From NCBI RefSeq assembly GCF_002453355.1, contig NZ_DKGQ01000022.1, positions 1 to 64,000 of the forward strand: DNA of 64,000 nt, given 5' to 3'. The position numbers were made by a program, and so were the translations under genes. Below are positions 1-9,135 of this stretch, in pieces; the first letter of the stretch is position 1, and the number at the start of each line of letters is the position of its first letter. Source of the DNA: Psychrobacter sp. UBA6766. Lineage in GTDB: Bacteria > Pseudomonadota > Gammaproteobacteria > Pseudomonadales > Moraxellaceae. Under the pieces are notes generated by a model, which was not told the origin of the DNA, made no database searches, and saw nothing but the letters and a program-made list of their open reading frames with translations.

Positions 1-676
1 ATCAAAAACTTGTCTGCGGTATTTAGTTACTAAAACTAGATGATAATTTAGCGAAAATACTGAATGATAATTAGTATCTAAAAGCATTTGATTACAAGAC
101 CTTCGTATAAATAGACTGAATTATTTATTTATCATATAATAATAATTATACAAGGTCAAACGCATTCATCCCACTACCTTAGAGGTAGGGGATTTCTGCG
201 GTAAAATGTTAAAATTTTCATGGTTGCTCAATTCTGCTTGATACCGTTATTAATGACTGTCTGTCCACTTATCTACTTTCTTATCATAAAACAGCTATAA
301 TCATGCCTGCCGACACCAAGACAATGATTGTAGCGAATCAGATTTTGGGCGATTATACTCTAATAGCGTCTAGAGTCGAACCCAGTCTTTCGATTTTTCT
401 GCTTTAATAATTGATTTTCTTAGCAATTTTTATGATGGTGATGAGTATTGTTTTGCATAAAATACAGCGCTGGGGTTACAGCGGACGACAAGGAATAACA
501 TTATCAATTGATACTTTTATATTGAGGTAACTTAGACCGATATAATGCTGATATGTTGCTGTAAACACGATCTGGCTCACAATATATCTACACATAAATC
601 AATATTTTATGTGACTTTTGTTTTTTTACCAATTAACATAGCACCATCAAACAAAGATAAGCGAGTGTAATACTGA
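1..676. other. Gene-free left edge
   Basis: No convincing coding region was found on either strand in this 676-base stretch. It is AT-rich and holds one IS200/IS605-end-like hairpin (listed separately). The last part is the upstream region of the small secreted-protein gene; I could not assign a clear promoter. Confidence 0.5.
150..205 (-). mobile_element. IS200/IS605-type right-end remnant
   Basis: A hairpin at 170-191 (CCCaCTACC, loop TTAGA, GGTAGGGG) is followed by GATTTCT. Read on the minus strand this is AAATCCCC-stem-loop, the arrangement seen at the 3' end of tnpB-type elements and at the right ends of the two tnpB elements in this window. No tnpA or tnpB reading frame lies beside it, so it is either a decayed element or a non-autonomous end. 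The call rests on resemblance only. Confidence 0.4.
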
Positions 677-1111
677 ATGAAAAATCAATCGATATTATCT
701 ATAGCTTCTGTGATAGCAAAGACCGCATCAAAAGTTGGTCTTGCAGGACTGATAACGTCTATTGCTATGCTGTCTCAAGCGACCCAAGCTGCGTCCAATT
801 CGACTACCATCCCACTAGATTTATCGGGTGTGAATATCACTAAGCACGAAATTGCAGTGATGCAAGTGCTATCAGAGATTTGCCCGCCGATGTTAAATGG
901 CAAACAAAAACAGCGCTTTTATAAATCATATAACGTCCAGCTTCATGAGCTGATGCCGTCGTTAGAAGACCCAAAAGCAGCCATTCAATACTTGTCTACC
1001 CAGCAGGATTATCGTCAGATCTTACAGGGTATTCGCAGTTGGACAATGGGTTTTTCGAAGCAAGAAAACAGAGCCTTGTGTGAAGATTTGGCCAATGCTG
1101 AATACCATTAA
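677..1111 (+). CDS. Small secreted protein of unknown function
   Basis: This is a 144-residue protein with an N-terminal signal-like segment: polar and basic start, hydrophobic core around residues 20-36, and a likely cleavage near the QAA/QAAS positions around 37-40. The mature part is about 105 residues, mostly helical in character, with two cysteines (in SEIC and ALCED) that could pair in the periplasm. I do not recognise an enzymatic motif. It resembles short Moraxellaceae-restricted proteins of unknown function, from memory only. The gene stands alone and is followed by a good terminator at 1249-1295. Confidence 0.7.
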   Translation: MKNQSILSIASVIAKTASKVGLAGLITSIAMLSQATQAASNSTTIPLDLSGVNITKHEIAVMQVLSEICPPMLNGKQKQRFYKSYNVQLHELMPSLEDPKAAIQYLSTQQDYRQILQGIRSWTMGFSKQENRALCEDLANAEYH

Positions 1112-1549
1112 TCAGCTTAGATAAGGCAGTCGTTGTTTTTACAATAAAATCCAGCATCTAGTCGGCGTAAATAATCATCATTACTATTAACGATAATAAA
1201 ATACTGGATATTTTTACGCTGTAGATATTGGATTTATCTAGAATAATCAGCTTGCTGTATCCTCCGCTCTAACGGACGCTACAGCAAGCTTTTTTGTGTT
1301 TGTTAAAAAAGTATCTATGACCTCATTTTTTAGTTAGGGCTGATTTTATTTTATTTATCATTTCCCCATCGGTCGGCATTTTGCTAAGATAAGGCGTTAA
1401 TTTTATGTCCATCGCTCAGTCGTCAAGGCTTTCAGAAAAAATCTGTTCTGACGCTTAAATTTTCAGCGTTTTATGACAGATTAACCATGAGATTTGGCCT
1501 AAGATATCAGCGATAGATACATTTGGTTTATGATGCGGTGTAACAATCT
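1112..1549. other. Intergenic region before dacC
   Basis: These 438 bases contain the terminator of the upstream gene (1249-1295) and then the leader of the carboxypeptidase gene. No reading frame of note and no RNA gene were seen. Confidence 0.5.
1249..1295 (+). terminator. Rho-independent terminator
   Basis: Perfect 11-bp stem AGCTTGCTGTA / TACAGCAAGCT with an additional inner TCCG/CGGA pairing, followed by a run of T. It lies about 140 bases after the small secreted-protein gene on the plus strand. The stem sequence resembles the core of the dispersed palindromic repeat described elsewhere in the window. Confidence 0.75.
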
Positions 1550-2716
1550 ATGACAGTAAAGCATGTGAAAAAACAGCTTGTACAGCTGGTAGTTGGCGTT
1601 AGTGTTTCTATGAGTGCAATGATGGCGAGCGCAGCCATTCAACCACCTGAAATGGACAATACCGCCTATGTATTAATGGACTATAACACGGGTGAAATAC
1701 TGGCGCAGAAAAACGCCAATCAACCACTACCGCCGGCGTCTTTGACAAAAATGATGACCAGCTACATGATTGAGCAGCGCTTAGCATCAGGTGATCTCAA
1801 AGAAGACGAACAAGTATTGATGAGCGCAAATGCTTGGTGCCGTGGCAGTAGCAGCCAGTCATGTATGTATGTACCAGTCAATAAAACCGCCAGCGTTATC
1901 GATATGCTACGTGGCATTATCATTCAATCGGGTAACGATGCCTCAAAAGCCATGGCAGAACACATCGCTGGTAGCGACGCTTCATTTGCGACTTTGATGA
2001 ATGAAGAAGCAGAAAAGATCGGTATGAAAAATACCCATTTTGTGAACGCGACGGGAATGCCTGATGAAGGCCACGAAGCGTCGGCTTTAGATATGGCAAA
2101 ATTGGCTCGCGCTATTATTAAAAATAGCGGCAACTACTACGGTATTTACGCAGAAAAAGAGTTTACCTACAACGGCATCACTCAAGGAAACCGTAACGCC
2201 CTACTCGCTACCGACCCTACCGTTGATGGCCTAAAAACAGGCCACACGGACGCAGCAGGTTATTGCTTAGTAGCGTCAAGCAATCGTGACGATATGCGCC
2301 TTATCTCTGTCATCATGGGTACAAAAAGTCAGCAAGCCCGTGCCGATCAGTCACGCGAACTTCTAAATTGGGGTTTTGGTCACTTTACCACCGTAACTAA
2401 AGCACCTGCTGGACAGTTTGTGAGTAAGGTTCCTGTTTGGTTTGGCGAGGCAAAAGAAGTAGAGCTTGCGACCGGTGACAGTCTGAAAATTTTGACCAGC
2501 AAAACGCAAAAAAATAAAATCACTACCGTGGTTGATATCCCTGAAAGCTTAGAGGCACCCATCAAAAAAGGCCAAGAGATTGGCAAAATGATGGCGGTAA
2601 TTGATGGTAAAGCAGTTGCCTCAGTGCCTGTTGTAGCCACGAGCGATATTGAACAATCAGGTTTTATGAGCCGTATCTGGCAACGTTTTACGCGCTGGGC
2701 ACAAAATTTGTTTTAA
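1550..2716 (+). CDS. dacC: D-alanyl-D-alanine carboxypeptidase (PBP5/6 type)
   Basis: Trims the terminal D-Ala from peptidoglycan pentapeptides in the periplasm, which limits cross-linking. The 388-residue protein has a signal peptide (residues 1-29) and the three penicillin-binding motifs of the S11 family: SLTK (64-67, nucleophile Ser64), SGN (127-129) and KTG (229-231). The C-terminal part fits the PBP5 beta-rich domain and ends in an amphipathic segment (about 374-388, with RIWQRFTRWAQ) that would anchor it to the outer face of the inner membrane. A Cys97-Cys105 pair sits near the active site. The dacA/dacC distinction cannot be made from sequence alone. Confidence 0.92.
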   Translation: MTVKHVKKQLVQLVVGVSVSMSAMMASAAIQPPEMDNTAYVLMDYNTGEILAQKNANQPLPPASLTKMMTSYMIEQRLASGDLKEDEQVLMSANAWCRGSSSQSCMYVPVNKTASVIDMLRGIIIQSGNDASKAMAEHIAGSDASFATLMNEEAEKIGMKNTHFVNATGMPDEGHEASALDMAKLARAIIKNSGNYYGIYAEKEFTYNGITQGNRNALLATDPTVDGLKTGHTDAAGYCLVASSNRDDMRLISVIMGTKSQQARADQSRELLNWGFGHFTTVTKAPAGQFVSKVPVWFGEAKEVELATGDSLKILTSKTQKNKITTVVDIPESLEAPIKKGQEIGKMMAVIDGKAVASVPVVATSDIEQSGFMSRIWQRFTRWAQNLF

Positions 2717-2740
2717 ACCTTTGATCCAATGACTGGTATT

Positions 2741-2770
2741 AAAAAGACGCCTTTTGATGGGCGTCTTTTT
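2741..2770. terminator. Bidirectional terminator between dacC and kinase
   Basis: The stem AAAAGACGCC / GGGCGTCTTTT has T runs on both strands. It lies between two convergent genes (dacC and the histidine kinase) and can serve both. Confidence 0.85.
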
Positions 2771-2806
2771 ATTGGTCTACCTTTATGTTGATTAATATAG
2801 TTACTT

Positions 2807-4765
2807 TTAAGACCAAACCAGCCAACTTTTTAACAAATTACTAAGCGCTTTGTCTTCATAGTTGCCCACCTGACAGTAATCCACGCCAGCGCCTTTTAAT
2901 CCATGCTCAAAACTGTCTAAATGAAGTGCTTGCTGCTGTGAATACCAGTACACCAATAAAGCTCGATGATCGGTCTCAGACACCCGAATACGCCCTGCTA
3001 AGGCTTCAGCTTTGCTTGGTAATACGTCTTCAGCAAACATCACCATGTCAACTTTTTTGTTGTTTACTTCATCAAGAACGAGCTGTTCATGTTGACAGCA
3101 AATGACCCGCGCCCCTAGTCGCTGTAACTCATCCGCCAAAGCGCCGCTATTTTGATAGTAATAATAAACAATGTCCAACCCAGTTAGCAAATATTGCTGA
3201 CGAGATTGACGCTGGTTGGACAGCTGAAAGGTAACAATAAACTCAGTCCCTACCCCTAGCGTGCTACTGACCTCAATACTAGCACCCATCAGCTGCGCCA
3301 TTTGCTTAACCACTGGCAAGCCAATCCCAGTACCTTCATACTGGCGAGTTTGCGATGAATCTACTTGGAAAAATGGATTGAAAATATCTTCTATAAAACT
3401 GCTATCAATACCGATTCCTGTATCTTTTATTCGAATCTGCCAACGATTGCTATAATCGAAATGGGTCAGCTGCGAAGTCAGGCTTACTTGACCGACTGGG
3501 GTAAACTTAATCGCGTTACTCAGCAGTATCGACAATATCTGCTGTATTTTTTCAGCATCGCCTTCAAGGCTATAATCGATATGATGAATATGATTGATTA
3601 ACGCAAGACCTTTTTGTTGGGCAATAGGTTCAAACTCTGCCAACAGATCAGCAATTAATTGTAGCGGATTAAACTCACTAATTTGTAGGCTGATTTGTCC
3701 TTTTTGAATCTGATTAAGCTGGATAATTTGATTAAGCGCTAAGACCAATTTGTCACTACCATTATGAATAATATCAAGCGCGTCTTTTTGCTCATGGTTT
3801 AGATGCTCCTCATCTAACAGCTGTAAACCGCCTACAATAGCGTTCAGTGAGGTTTTTAGCTCATGGGTAATCATGCTTTGAAAATTATGTAGCTGCATAT
3901 CAAGCGATAAATCTTTTTGATGCAACTGCTGCTCAAAAACTGCCAGCGCTTCATAATCCTGTTTCGACGCTTGTAGACGGTTAAATAAAGTTGTAAAAGC
4001 CTGTTTAATCTGTACCAATTCATCAAACTTAAAACGCTGCGGAATCACAGGTAGCTGCTCAAGTTCAGGGTTTTTAAGCACAATGTCACAGACTTCTGTG
4101 AGCGCGGCAATGTCCTTCGATGGCCAGGTCAATTTGCGCAGTATAAACAGCGCCCATACAATCGCCAATGCCGTCGTCATTAACCATAACCATAAATTGT
4201 TTTGCACCCAATCTGAGCGCAGCATTGCCACATTTAAGGTAATATTGATATAACCTACTAAAGTCGTATCAATATTATTAGCCATCGCTTCGCTAATCGA
4301 GTTTGATTCAGACTTAATGGCGGGCAAAGCCTTAAAACCTTGCTGATTACCATTTAGTCTATTACTGTCTATAGAGAGGGTACTATTACCATCGATATAA
4401 TCGCCAACGACTGGATAATTGAAACTGACCGTATTGGCAAATAATGCATTCTTCCAATCGTCTTTTGATAGATTGTCATCTGACATAGGTTGAGAGGTGG
4501 TATAAAATAAAACACTTTCAATATTATGCTCATCTTCCAACAAAAAGCGCACTTGCTCAGCGACTACTTCATCGCCATCTACGCTCGCCGCACTAATCGT
4601 TAGCAAGTTCGCCAATTTCTGAATATGTTGACGTTCCTCTTTATAATGCTGCACCAACCCATAAACAAAAGACAACAAAAAACCAGCCAAGACAGCCAAA
4701 GTCATGGTCTGCACGACAGATTGCCAAATAAGCAACGGTAGGGTTTTTGGGGAGCGGTTGTTCAT
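2807..4765 (-). CDS. Membrane sensor histidine kinase with degenerate receiver-like tail
   Basis: The N-terminus has a transmembrane helix (about 18-40), a periplasmic sensory region of roughly 145 residues, a second helix (about 192-213) and a HAMP-like linker. A HisKA domain carries the H-box (ITHELKTSLNA, His near 305), and a HATPase domain carries N-box NAIKF and glycine motifs DTGIGI and GTGIGLP. The last ~130 residues look like a receiver fold but lack a clear phospho-acceptor region. No response regulator gene adjoins it, so it is an orphan here. The frame can open at a TTG three codons upstream; I prefer the ATG. The signal sensed is unknown. Confidence 0.85.
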   Translation of the reverse strand: MNNRSPKTLPLLIWQSVVQTMTLAVLAGFLLSFVYGLVQHYKEERQHIQKLANLLTISAASVDGDEVVAEQVRFLLEDEHNIESVLFYTTSQPMSDDNLSKDDWKNALFANTVSFNYPVVGDYIDGNSTLSIDSNRLNGNQQGFKALPAIKSESNSISEAMANNIDTTLVGYINITLNVAMLRSDWVQNNLWLWLMTTALAIVWALFILRKLTWPSKDIAALTEVCDIVLKNPELEQLPVIPQRFKFDELVQIKQAFTTLFNRLQASKQDYEALAVFEQQLHQKDLSLDMQLHNFQSMITHELKTSLNAIVGGLQLLDEEHLNHEQKDALDIIHNGSDKLVLALNQIIQLNQIQKGQISLQISEFNPLQLIADLLAEFEPIAQQKGLALINHIHHIDYSLEGDAEKIQQILSILLSNAIKFTPVGQVSLTSQLTHFDYSNRWQIRIKDTGIGIDSSFIEDIFNPFFQVDSSQTRQYEGTGIGLPVVKQMAQLMGASIEVSSTLGVGTEFIVTFQLSNQRQSRQQYLLTGLDIVYYYYQNSGALADELQRLGARVICCQHEQLVLDEVNNKKVDMVMFAEDVLPSKAEALAGRIRVSETDHRALLVYWYSQQQALHLDSFEHGLKGAGVDYCQVGNYEDKALSNLLKSWLVWS

Positions 4766-4997
4766 ATAACTCAACTGAGTGAAGACAACTTTTGATTATA
4801 GTATAGATATTTTATAGAGAGAATAAGGGTAATGCGACATTTTAATGTAACTTAACACTGTATTAAATTAAAAAATGCCATGACAACTGCTATAGTCATC
4901 ATGACAAATTAGATTACAGAAAAAACGACAGAAAAACAGCAAATGAAAGCGCCTTTATTTGCCAAAGCAATATAAAGACGTTCATCATCTCGCGAAA

Positions 4998-6416
4998 TTA
5001 ACGCTTTTTATCTTTGGTAGTAAATTTCTGCGCGCGATTTCGTTCACGTTGGCGTAGCTGCTGTGCCTTTGCTTTGGTTGGCGTGTCGCTTTTATTGGCA
5101 TATGGATTGTCATTTTGCTTAAAAATGACATTGAGCGGTGTGCCTTCAAGCTTAAATACTTGACGGAATTGATTTTCAAGATAGCGCTGATAGCTTTTTG
5201 GTAGCGCAGATGTTTGGTTACCATGAATGACAATTACCGGTGGATTATGACCACCAATATGTGCAAAACGTAGCTTGATACGGCGACCAGCAACCGTTGG
5301 CGGCGGATTAGCCGTGACCGCGTCTTGTAAAATCTGCGTCAAACGGTTGGTTGATACCTCAAACATCGATGATTGATAAGCACGCAAGATAGAAGGGTAT
5401 AAGTTACCCACCCCAGTACCATGTAGCGCTGAGATAAGATGCACTTTTACATAAGGAATAAAGTTAAAACGGCGATCCATCTCAATTTTGATATAGTTTT
5501 TTTGATCTGGCGTTAACCCATCCCACTTATTAATAGCCACTACTAATGCACGCCCAGCATCCAACGCATAACCAATCATATGTAAATCTTGATCGACGAT
5601 GCCTTCGTGCGCGTCAATAACAATCACCGTCACGTTAGAATCTTCAATCGCTTGCAAGGTTTTGATGACCGAAAATTTTTCCACTTTTTCATCAATTTTA
5701 CCACGGCGGCGAACTCCAGCCGTATCAATTAAGACGTAGTCTTTGCCATCGCGTTTATACGGAATATAAATACTATCTCGCGTTGTACCCGGCATATCAA
5801 ATACCACAACACGGTCTTCACCCAATAAACGGTTAACCAGCGTTGATTTACCAACGTTTGGACGACCAATAATCGCAAGCTTTAACCCATTTGGCTCGAC
5901 AATATTGTCTTGCGGCGGCATATCAGCAGTCAAAACTTCTAGCAAATTGCCGACACCGCGACCATGACTAGCGGCCATCGGATACGGCTCGCCCAATCCT
6001 AATGCATAAAACTCTGCAGGCGCAGCATCATGGACACCATCAACTTTATTGGCAACGACATAAACAGGCTTGCCAAGCGTGTGCAAAAACTTGCCAATCT
6101 CGGCATCGGCGCCAATCATACCAGCTCGCGCATCGACCACAAAGACGATAATGTCGGCTTCATGAATGGCGGTATGCGACTGCTCAGACATATAGTCATC
6201 AATATTGCCGCTGCCATCGTCCGCTTCACCAATACCGCCCGTGTCTACCACGATAAAAGATTTGTCTTCATAGGTCGCATCACCGTATTGACGGTCACGA
6301 GTCAGCCCTGATAAATCAGCAACCAATGCCTGCCGACTTTTAGTGAACTGGTTAAATAAGGTAGATTTACCGACGTTTGGACGACCAATTAAGGCGACCA
6401 CAGGCTTGATACTCAT
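4998..6416 (-). CDS. der: Ribosome biogenesis GTPase Der (EngA)
   Basis: A tandem-domain GTPase needed for maturation of the 50S ribosomal subunit. The 472 residues hold two G domains, each with a GRPNVGKST P-loop (near 11 and 187), DTGG/DTAG G3 motifs and NKVD/NKWD G4 motifs. A C-terminal KH-like domain follows, then a basic tail rich in Lys, Arg and Gln. The length is close to that of known Der proteins. It is the last gene of the conserved rlmN-to-der block, downstream of bamB but separated by a 425-base gap, so it may have its own promoter. Confidence 0.96.
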   Translation of the reverse strand: MSIKPVVALIGRPNVGKSTLFNQFTKSRQALVADLSGLTRDRQYGDATYEDKSFIVVDTGGIGEADDGSGNIDDYMSEQSHTAIHEADIIVFVVDARAGMIGADAEIGKFLHTLGKPVYVVANKVDGVHDAAPAEFYALGLGEPYPMAASHGRGVGNLLEVLTADMPPQDNIVEPNGLKLAIIGRPNVGKSTLVNRLLGEDRVVVFDMPGTTRDSIYIPYKRDGKDYVLIDTAGVRRRGKIDEKVEKFSVIKTLQAIEDSNVTVIVIDAHEGIVDQDLHMIGYALDAGRALVVAINKWDGLTPDQKNYIKIEMDRRFNFIPYVKVHLISALHGTGVGNLYPSILRAYQSSMFEVSTNRLTQILQDAVTANPPPTVAGRRIKLRFAHIGGHNPPVIVIHGNQTSALPKSYQRYLENQFRQVFKLEGTPLNVIFKQNDNPYANKSDTPTKAKAQQLRQRERNRAQKFTTKDKKR

Positions 6417-6841
6417 GGGTTACTCTCAGTGAAAGACACAATAAAGTGTACAATGGCAGGCGGTGCGTTTACTCTTATATTAAGAATAATAGCGACACTC
6501 GACCGCAAATTTAAATAAAGGATAAAGATAAAGCGATGGTGAAGAACAGTAGGGTTTCTTAAACCAATCCGACGCTATAAATACTGGTTAAAATATTGCT
6601 CAAAGTACGAATAGCTCCAGCATTCAATCATAAAGACAACTGAATCATAATGACTTGTAGCATCAATGCCTACCACACATCGGTCGCATAGAGTACGCGA
6701 AAGCCACGATTTAAACAAGCAATTTACACAAGGCACGAAACGCTGACAAAGCAGCGTTTTTCTTAAGTTTATTATTAGTTTGCCTATTTAACGATGAGTA
6801 TTCATATATACCCTGTTAAATAAGCAACCATTCATGAAAAC
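6417..6841. other. Intergenic region between bamB and der
   Basis: This 425-base stretch has no supported gene. It contains a hairpin at 6738-6762 (AACGCTG / CAGCGTT) and the leader of der. The gap is larger than the other spacings in this gene block. Confidence 0.5.
6738..6762 (-). terminator. Possible terminator hairpin after bamB
   Basis: A 7-bp stem AACGCTG / CAGCGTT with a 6-base loop lies about 80 bases beyond the bamB stop. The T run is better on the plus strand than on the minus strand, so its role as the bamB terminator is uncertain. Confidence 0.4.
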
Positions 6842-8050
6842 TTAGCGGGCCAATTGCCAAATCGCCACTTGTCCTGAAGCACTTTGGGTCATTAACAGGC
6901 TACCTTGAACTTGCAAATTGGTCAAAGCGCCTTTGGTCTGGACACGACTGACGATTTTACCGCTCGCAGGGTCAAATAAATGCACCACCCCATCAAAATC
7001 GCCGACCGCAATATAACTGCCGATCATCACAGGATTGGTTAAATGACGATAAGCCAACTCTTCGCTTTCCCACAACACTTCACCAGTAGAGCGATTATAA
7101 GCAACCACTTTACCATCTAAGCTGGTGGCAACAACTTGTTGATTATTGACTACAAGCGATTTTAAACTGGCAAGCTCATTGACGAACATGACTTGACGCG
7201 ATGCTAGATCAATACCAAGCAGCTGACCGCTATAACTGATGGCAAATAGCTGATTGTTATCAACGATGGGCATACCGTCGACATCGCTCATACGCTCGAC
7301 TTCGCTACTTCCTGACCCAACGCCAACGCGGCGTGACCACTGCGGCAAGCCATTATCGATAGTGATGGCATGCAGGCGGCCGTCTGCCGTTGCTAATAAT
7401 GCGGTTTTATCATCTAATAATGTCGGTGCAGCAGTACCGCGAACGCTGATAGGAGGTACTTGAGTGGCAAACTGCCAAACAGATTGACCATTTTGTAGCG
7501 ATAGGCCATGTAAGAAACCATCATTAGCCGATAAAATCACCCGATTATTGCTGATTAACGCTGGCGTCAAAACCGTTCCGGTTAGTTGTTGCTTCCAGCG
7601 CTTGGCACCAGTCGCACTATCAAATGCCATCACCAAACCACTTCGAGTACTTACAATAGCTGTCTGACTCAAGGCATCTAATGCCACGCCGCCGGTAATT
7701 TGATCGTCAATATTCACCGACCATAGGCGTTGACCCTTACTATCAAAGCCTGTTAAATCACCACCGCGCGAGGCCGTGACGATTTGTGAGTTGGCATAGC
7801 CCACTTGCAGGCTAAGTGGATCTTTATTACTGGCTTTTTTGCTACCAACATCGGTACTAAAAACAGGCTGCAACACACTAATTGGCTGCGCAATTTGCAC
7901 CAATTTTACAGGCTCATTAACGACTGGTTTGATACCTCGATTACATCCAACGACTGCGGTTGCCATCACTGCAATGACGGCGATATGCATGGCCGTCGTT
8001 TTGATGGTTTTAGCATTTATAGTTTTGTTAGAGCAAATAGCTTGAGTCAT
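6842..8050 (-). CDS. bamB: Outer-membrane assembly lipoprotein BamB
   Basis: Scaffold lipoprotein of the BAM complex, which inserts beta-barrel proteins into the outer membrane. The 402-residue protein has a lipoprotein signal ending in AVVGC (acylated Cys36), then repeated PQQ/WD-like blades with recurrent Gly-x-x-x-Trp patterns (for example GAKRWKQQL, GQSVWQF, GEVLWES). The position between yfgM and der matches the usual gammaproteobacterial arrangement. The first ~20 residues are longer than usual; Met21 is an alternative start, but no better ribosome site was seen there. Confidence 0.93.
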   Translation of the reverse strand: MTQAICSNKTINAKTIKTTAMHIAVIAVMATAVVGCNRGIKPVVNEPVKLVQIAQPISVLQPVFSTDVGSKKASNKDPLSLQVGYANSQIVTASRGGDLTGFDSKGQRLWSVNIDDQITGGVALDALSQTAIVSTRSGLVMAFDSATGAKRWKQQLTGTVLTPALISNNRVILSANDGFLHGLSLQNGQSVWQFATQVPPISVRGTAAPTLLDDKTALLATADGRLHAITIDNGLPQWSRRVGVGSGSSEVERMSDVDGMPIVDNNQLFAISYSGQLLGIDLASRQVMFVNELASLKSLVVNNQQVVATSLDGKVVAYNRSTGEVLWESEELAYRHLTNPVMIGSYIAVGDFDGVVHLFDPASGKIVSRVQTKGALTNLQVQGSLLMTQSASGQVAIWQLAR

Positions 8051-8291
8051 TATAGGTTCTCACTACCAATAAAGTAATCATGAATAAATTAGCCATCAGC
8101 AAGTAAGCGGTGAACAATAACAAGTATAATAAGCACTTATGATTGATACTACCTTTCCAACTTACTGCGCTACTTAGTTTGTAGGACAGTTTGTAAAACG
8201 GTTTGAGGTATTGCAAACTTTATTTCTTTATAAAACGTTAACTTTTTTGCTATTTTTTTAATATGGGGTTTTGGTATTTTTAAAGAACAGC

Positions 8292-9080
8292 TTATCCGCC
8301 CATGTCTACCGCATTTTCACTTTCTGCTACGACTGGCTGTGCAGGCATAGCAGGTTCTTGAATAAGATTTGCTTGCGGCTCAATAGGTTCAGGCACAATG
8401 CCAAGACTTTCCATTTTTAATGCCAATACTGCTCGTGTTTCTTGACGGCTACGTAACAATTCCCAAGCATTATTGTAAGATTTAATCGCCGCATCTTTAT
8501 TGTCTTGCGCCAAATGGATATCACCCAACAGCTCTTGCTGACTTGCTTCAAACGAGCTTGGCATATCATTATTGGCTTCAGTTAAGGCCGCATCAGTATC
8601 GCCGGCTGCCAATAAAGTTTTTGCGTAACGCAATCGCGTAATCGCTTCTAGCCCTGCATCACCCAAGTCGATTGCTAAGGCTTTTTTAAAAGTCTCGCTC
8701 GCCCCTTTAAAATCATCGCTGTCGACTTGCTGACGCGCTTTAATCATCAGCGCCTGCCATGCATAAACAGAGTCACCGTGAGTGCTTACTAACGCATCAA
8801 TATCTTTATCTAACTGTTTACGGCTCTCGGTCAGTGACGCTTGCGCCTCTGCTTCTAAGTCTGGGTTTTGTGACGATAGGCTGACTTCTTCATTTAAACG
8901 TTGAATATCGGCATAATGGTCGGCGGCCACCGTATCGACGCGCGCATGGTTATTCTGCCAATACGTCCAGCCGAAATAGGCTGCTAACGCCAATAAAATC
9001 GCAGTGACAATGTAGCTGCCATATTGCTGTAACGCTTGCATTGAATTGTCTGCATTTGGCGAATTGGGTGTCAGAGCCAT
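8292..9080 (-). CDS. yfgM: YfgM-family membrane TPR protein
   Basis: An inner-membrane protein with a periplasmic tetratricopeptide region; in E. coli YfgM associates with the Sec translocon and periplasmic chaperones. The 262 residues contain one transmembrane helix (about 23-42, ending in GWTYWQNN), then a helical region with alanine-rich TPR-like repeats. The proline- and alanine-rich C-terminus extends beyond the E. coli protein. An AGGT motif precedes the ATG. It sits between hisS and bamB, as in related genomes. Confidence 0.88.
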   Translation of the reverse strand: MALTPNSPNADNSMQALQQYGSYIVTAILLALAAYFGWTYWQNNHARVDTVAADHYADIQRLNEEVSLSSQNPDLEAEAQASLTESRKQLDKDIDALVSTHGDSVYAWQALMIKARQQVDSDDFKGASETFKKALAIDLGDAGLEAITRLRYAKTLLAAGDTDAALTEANNDMPSSFEASQQELLGDIHLAQDNKDAAIKSYNNAWELLRSRQETRAVLALKMESLGIVPEPIEPQANLIQEPAMPAQPVVAESENAVDMGG

Positions 9081-9135
9081 ATATTTTTACCTGATAAAAT
9101 TGATATTAAATTGCTAACGCTAAAACCACAATCAA

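Noticed and set aside
360..400. Possible tRNA-like TCGAACCC segment
   Set aside because: TCGAACCC resembles a T-arm, but no acceptor, D or anticodon arms could be placed around it.
4985..5233. Small minus-strand frame overlapping the end of der
   Set aside because: It lies within der in a different frame and has no features of its own.
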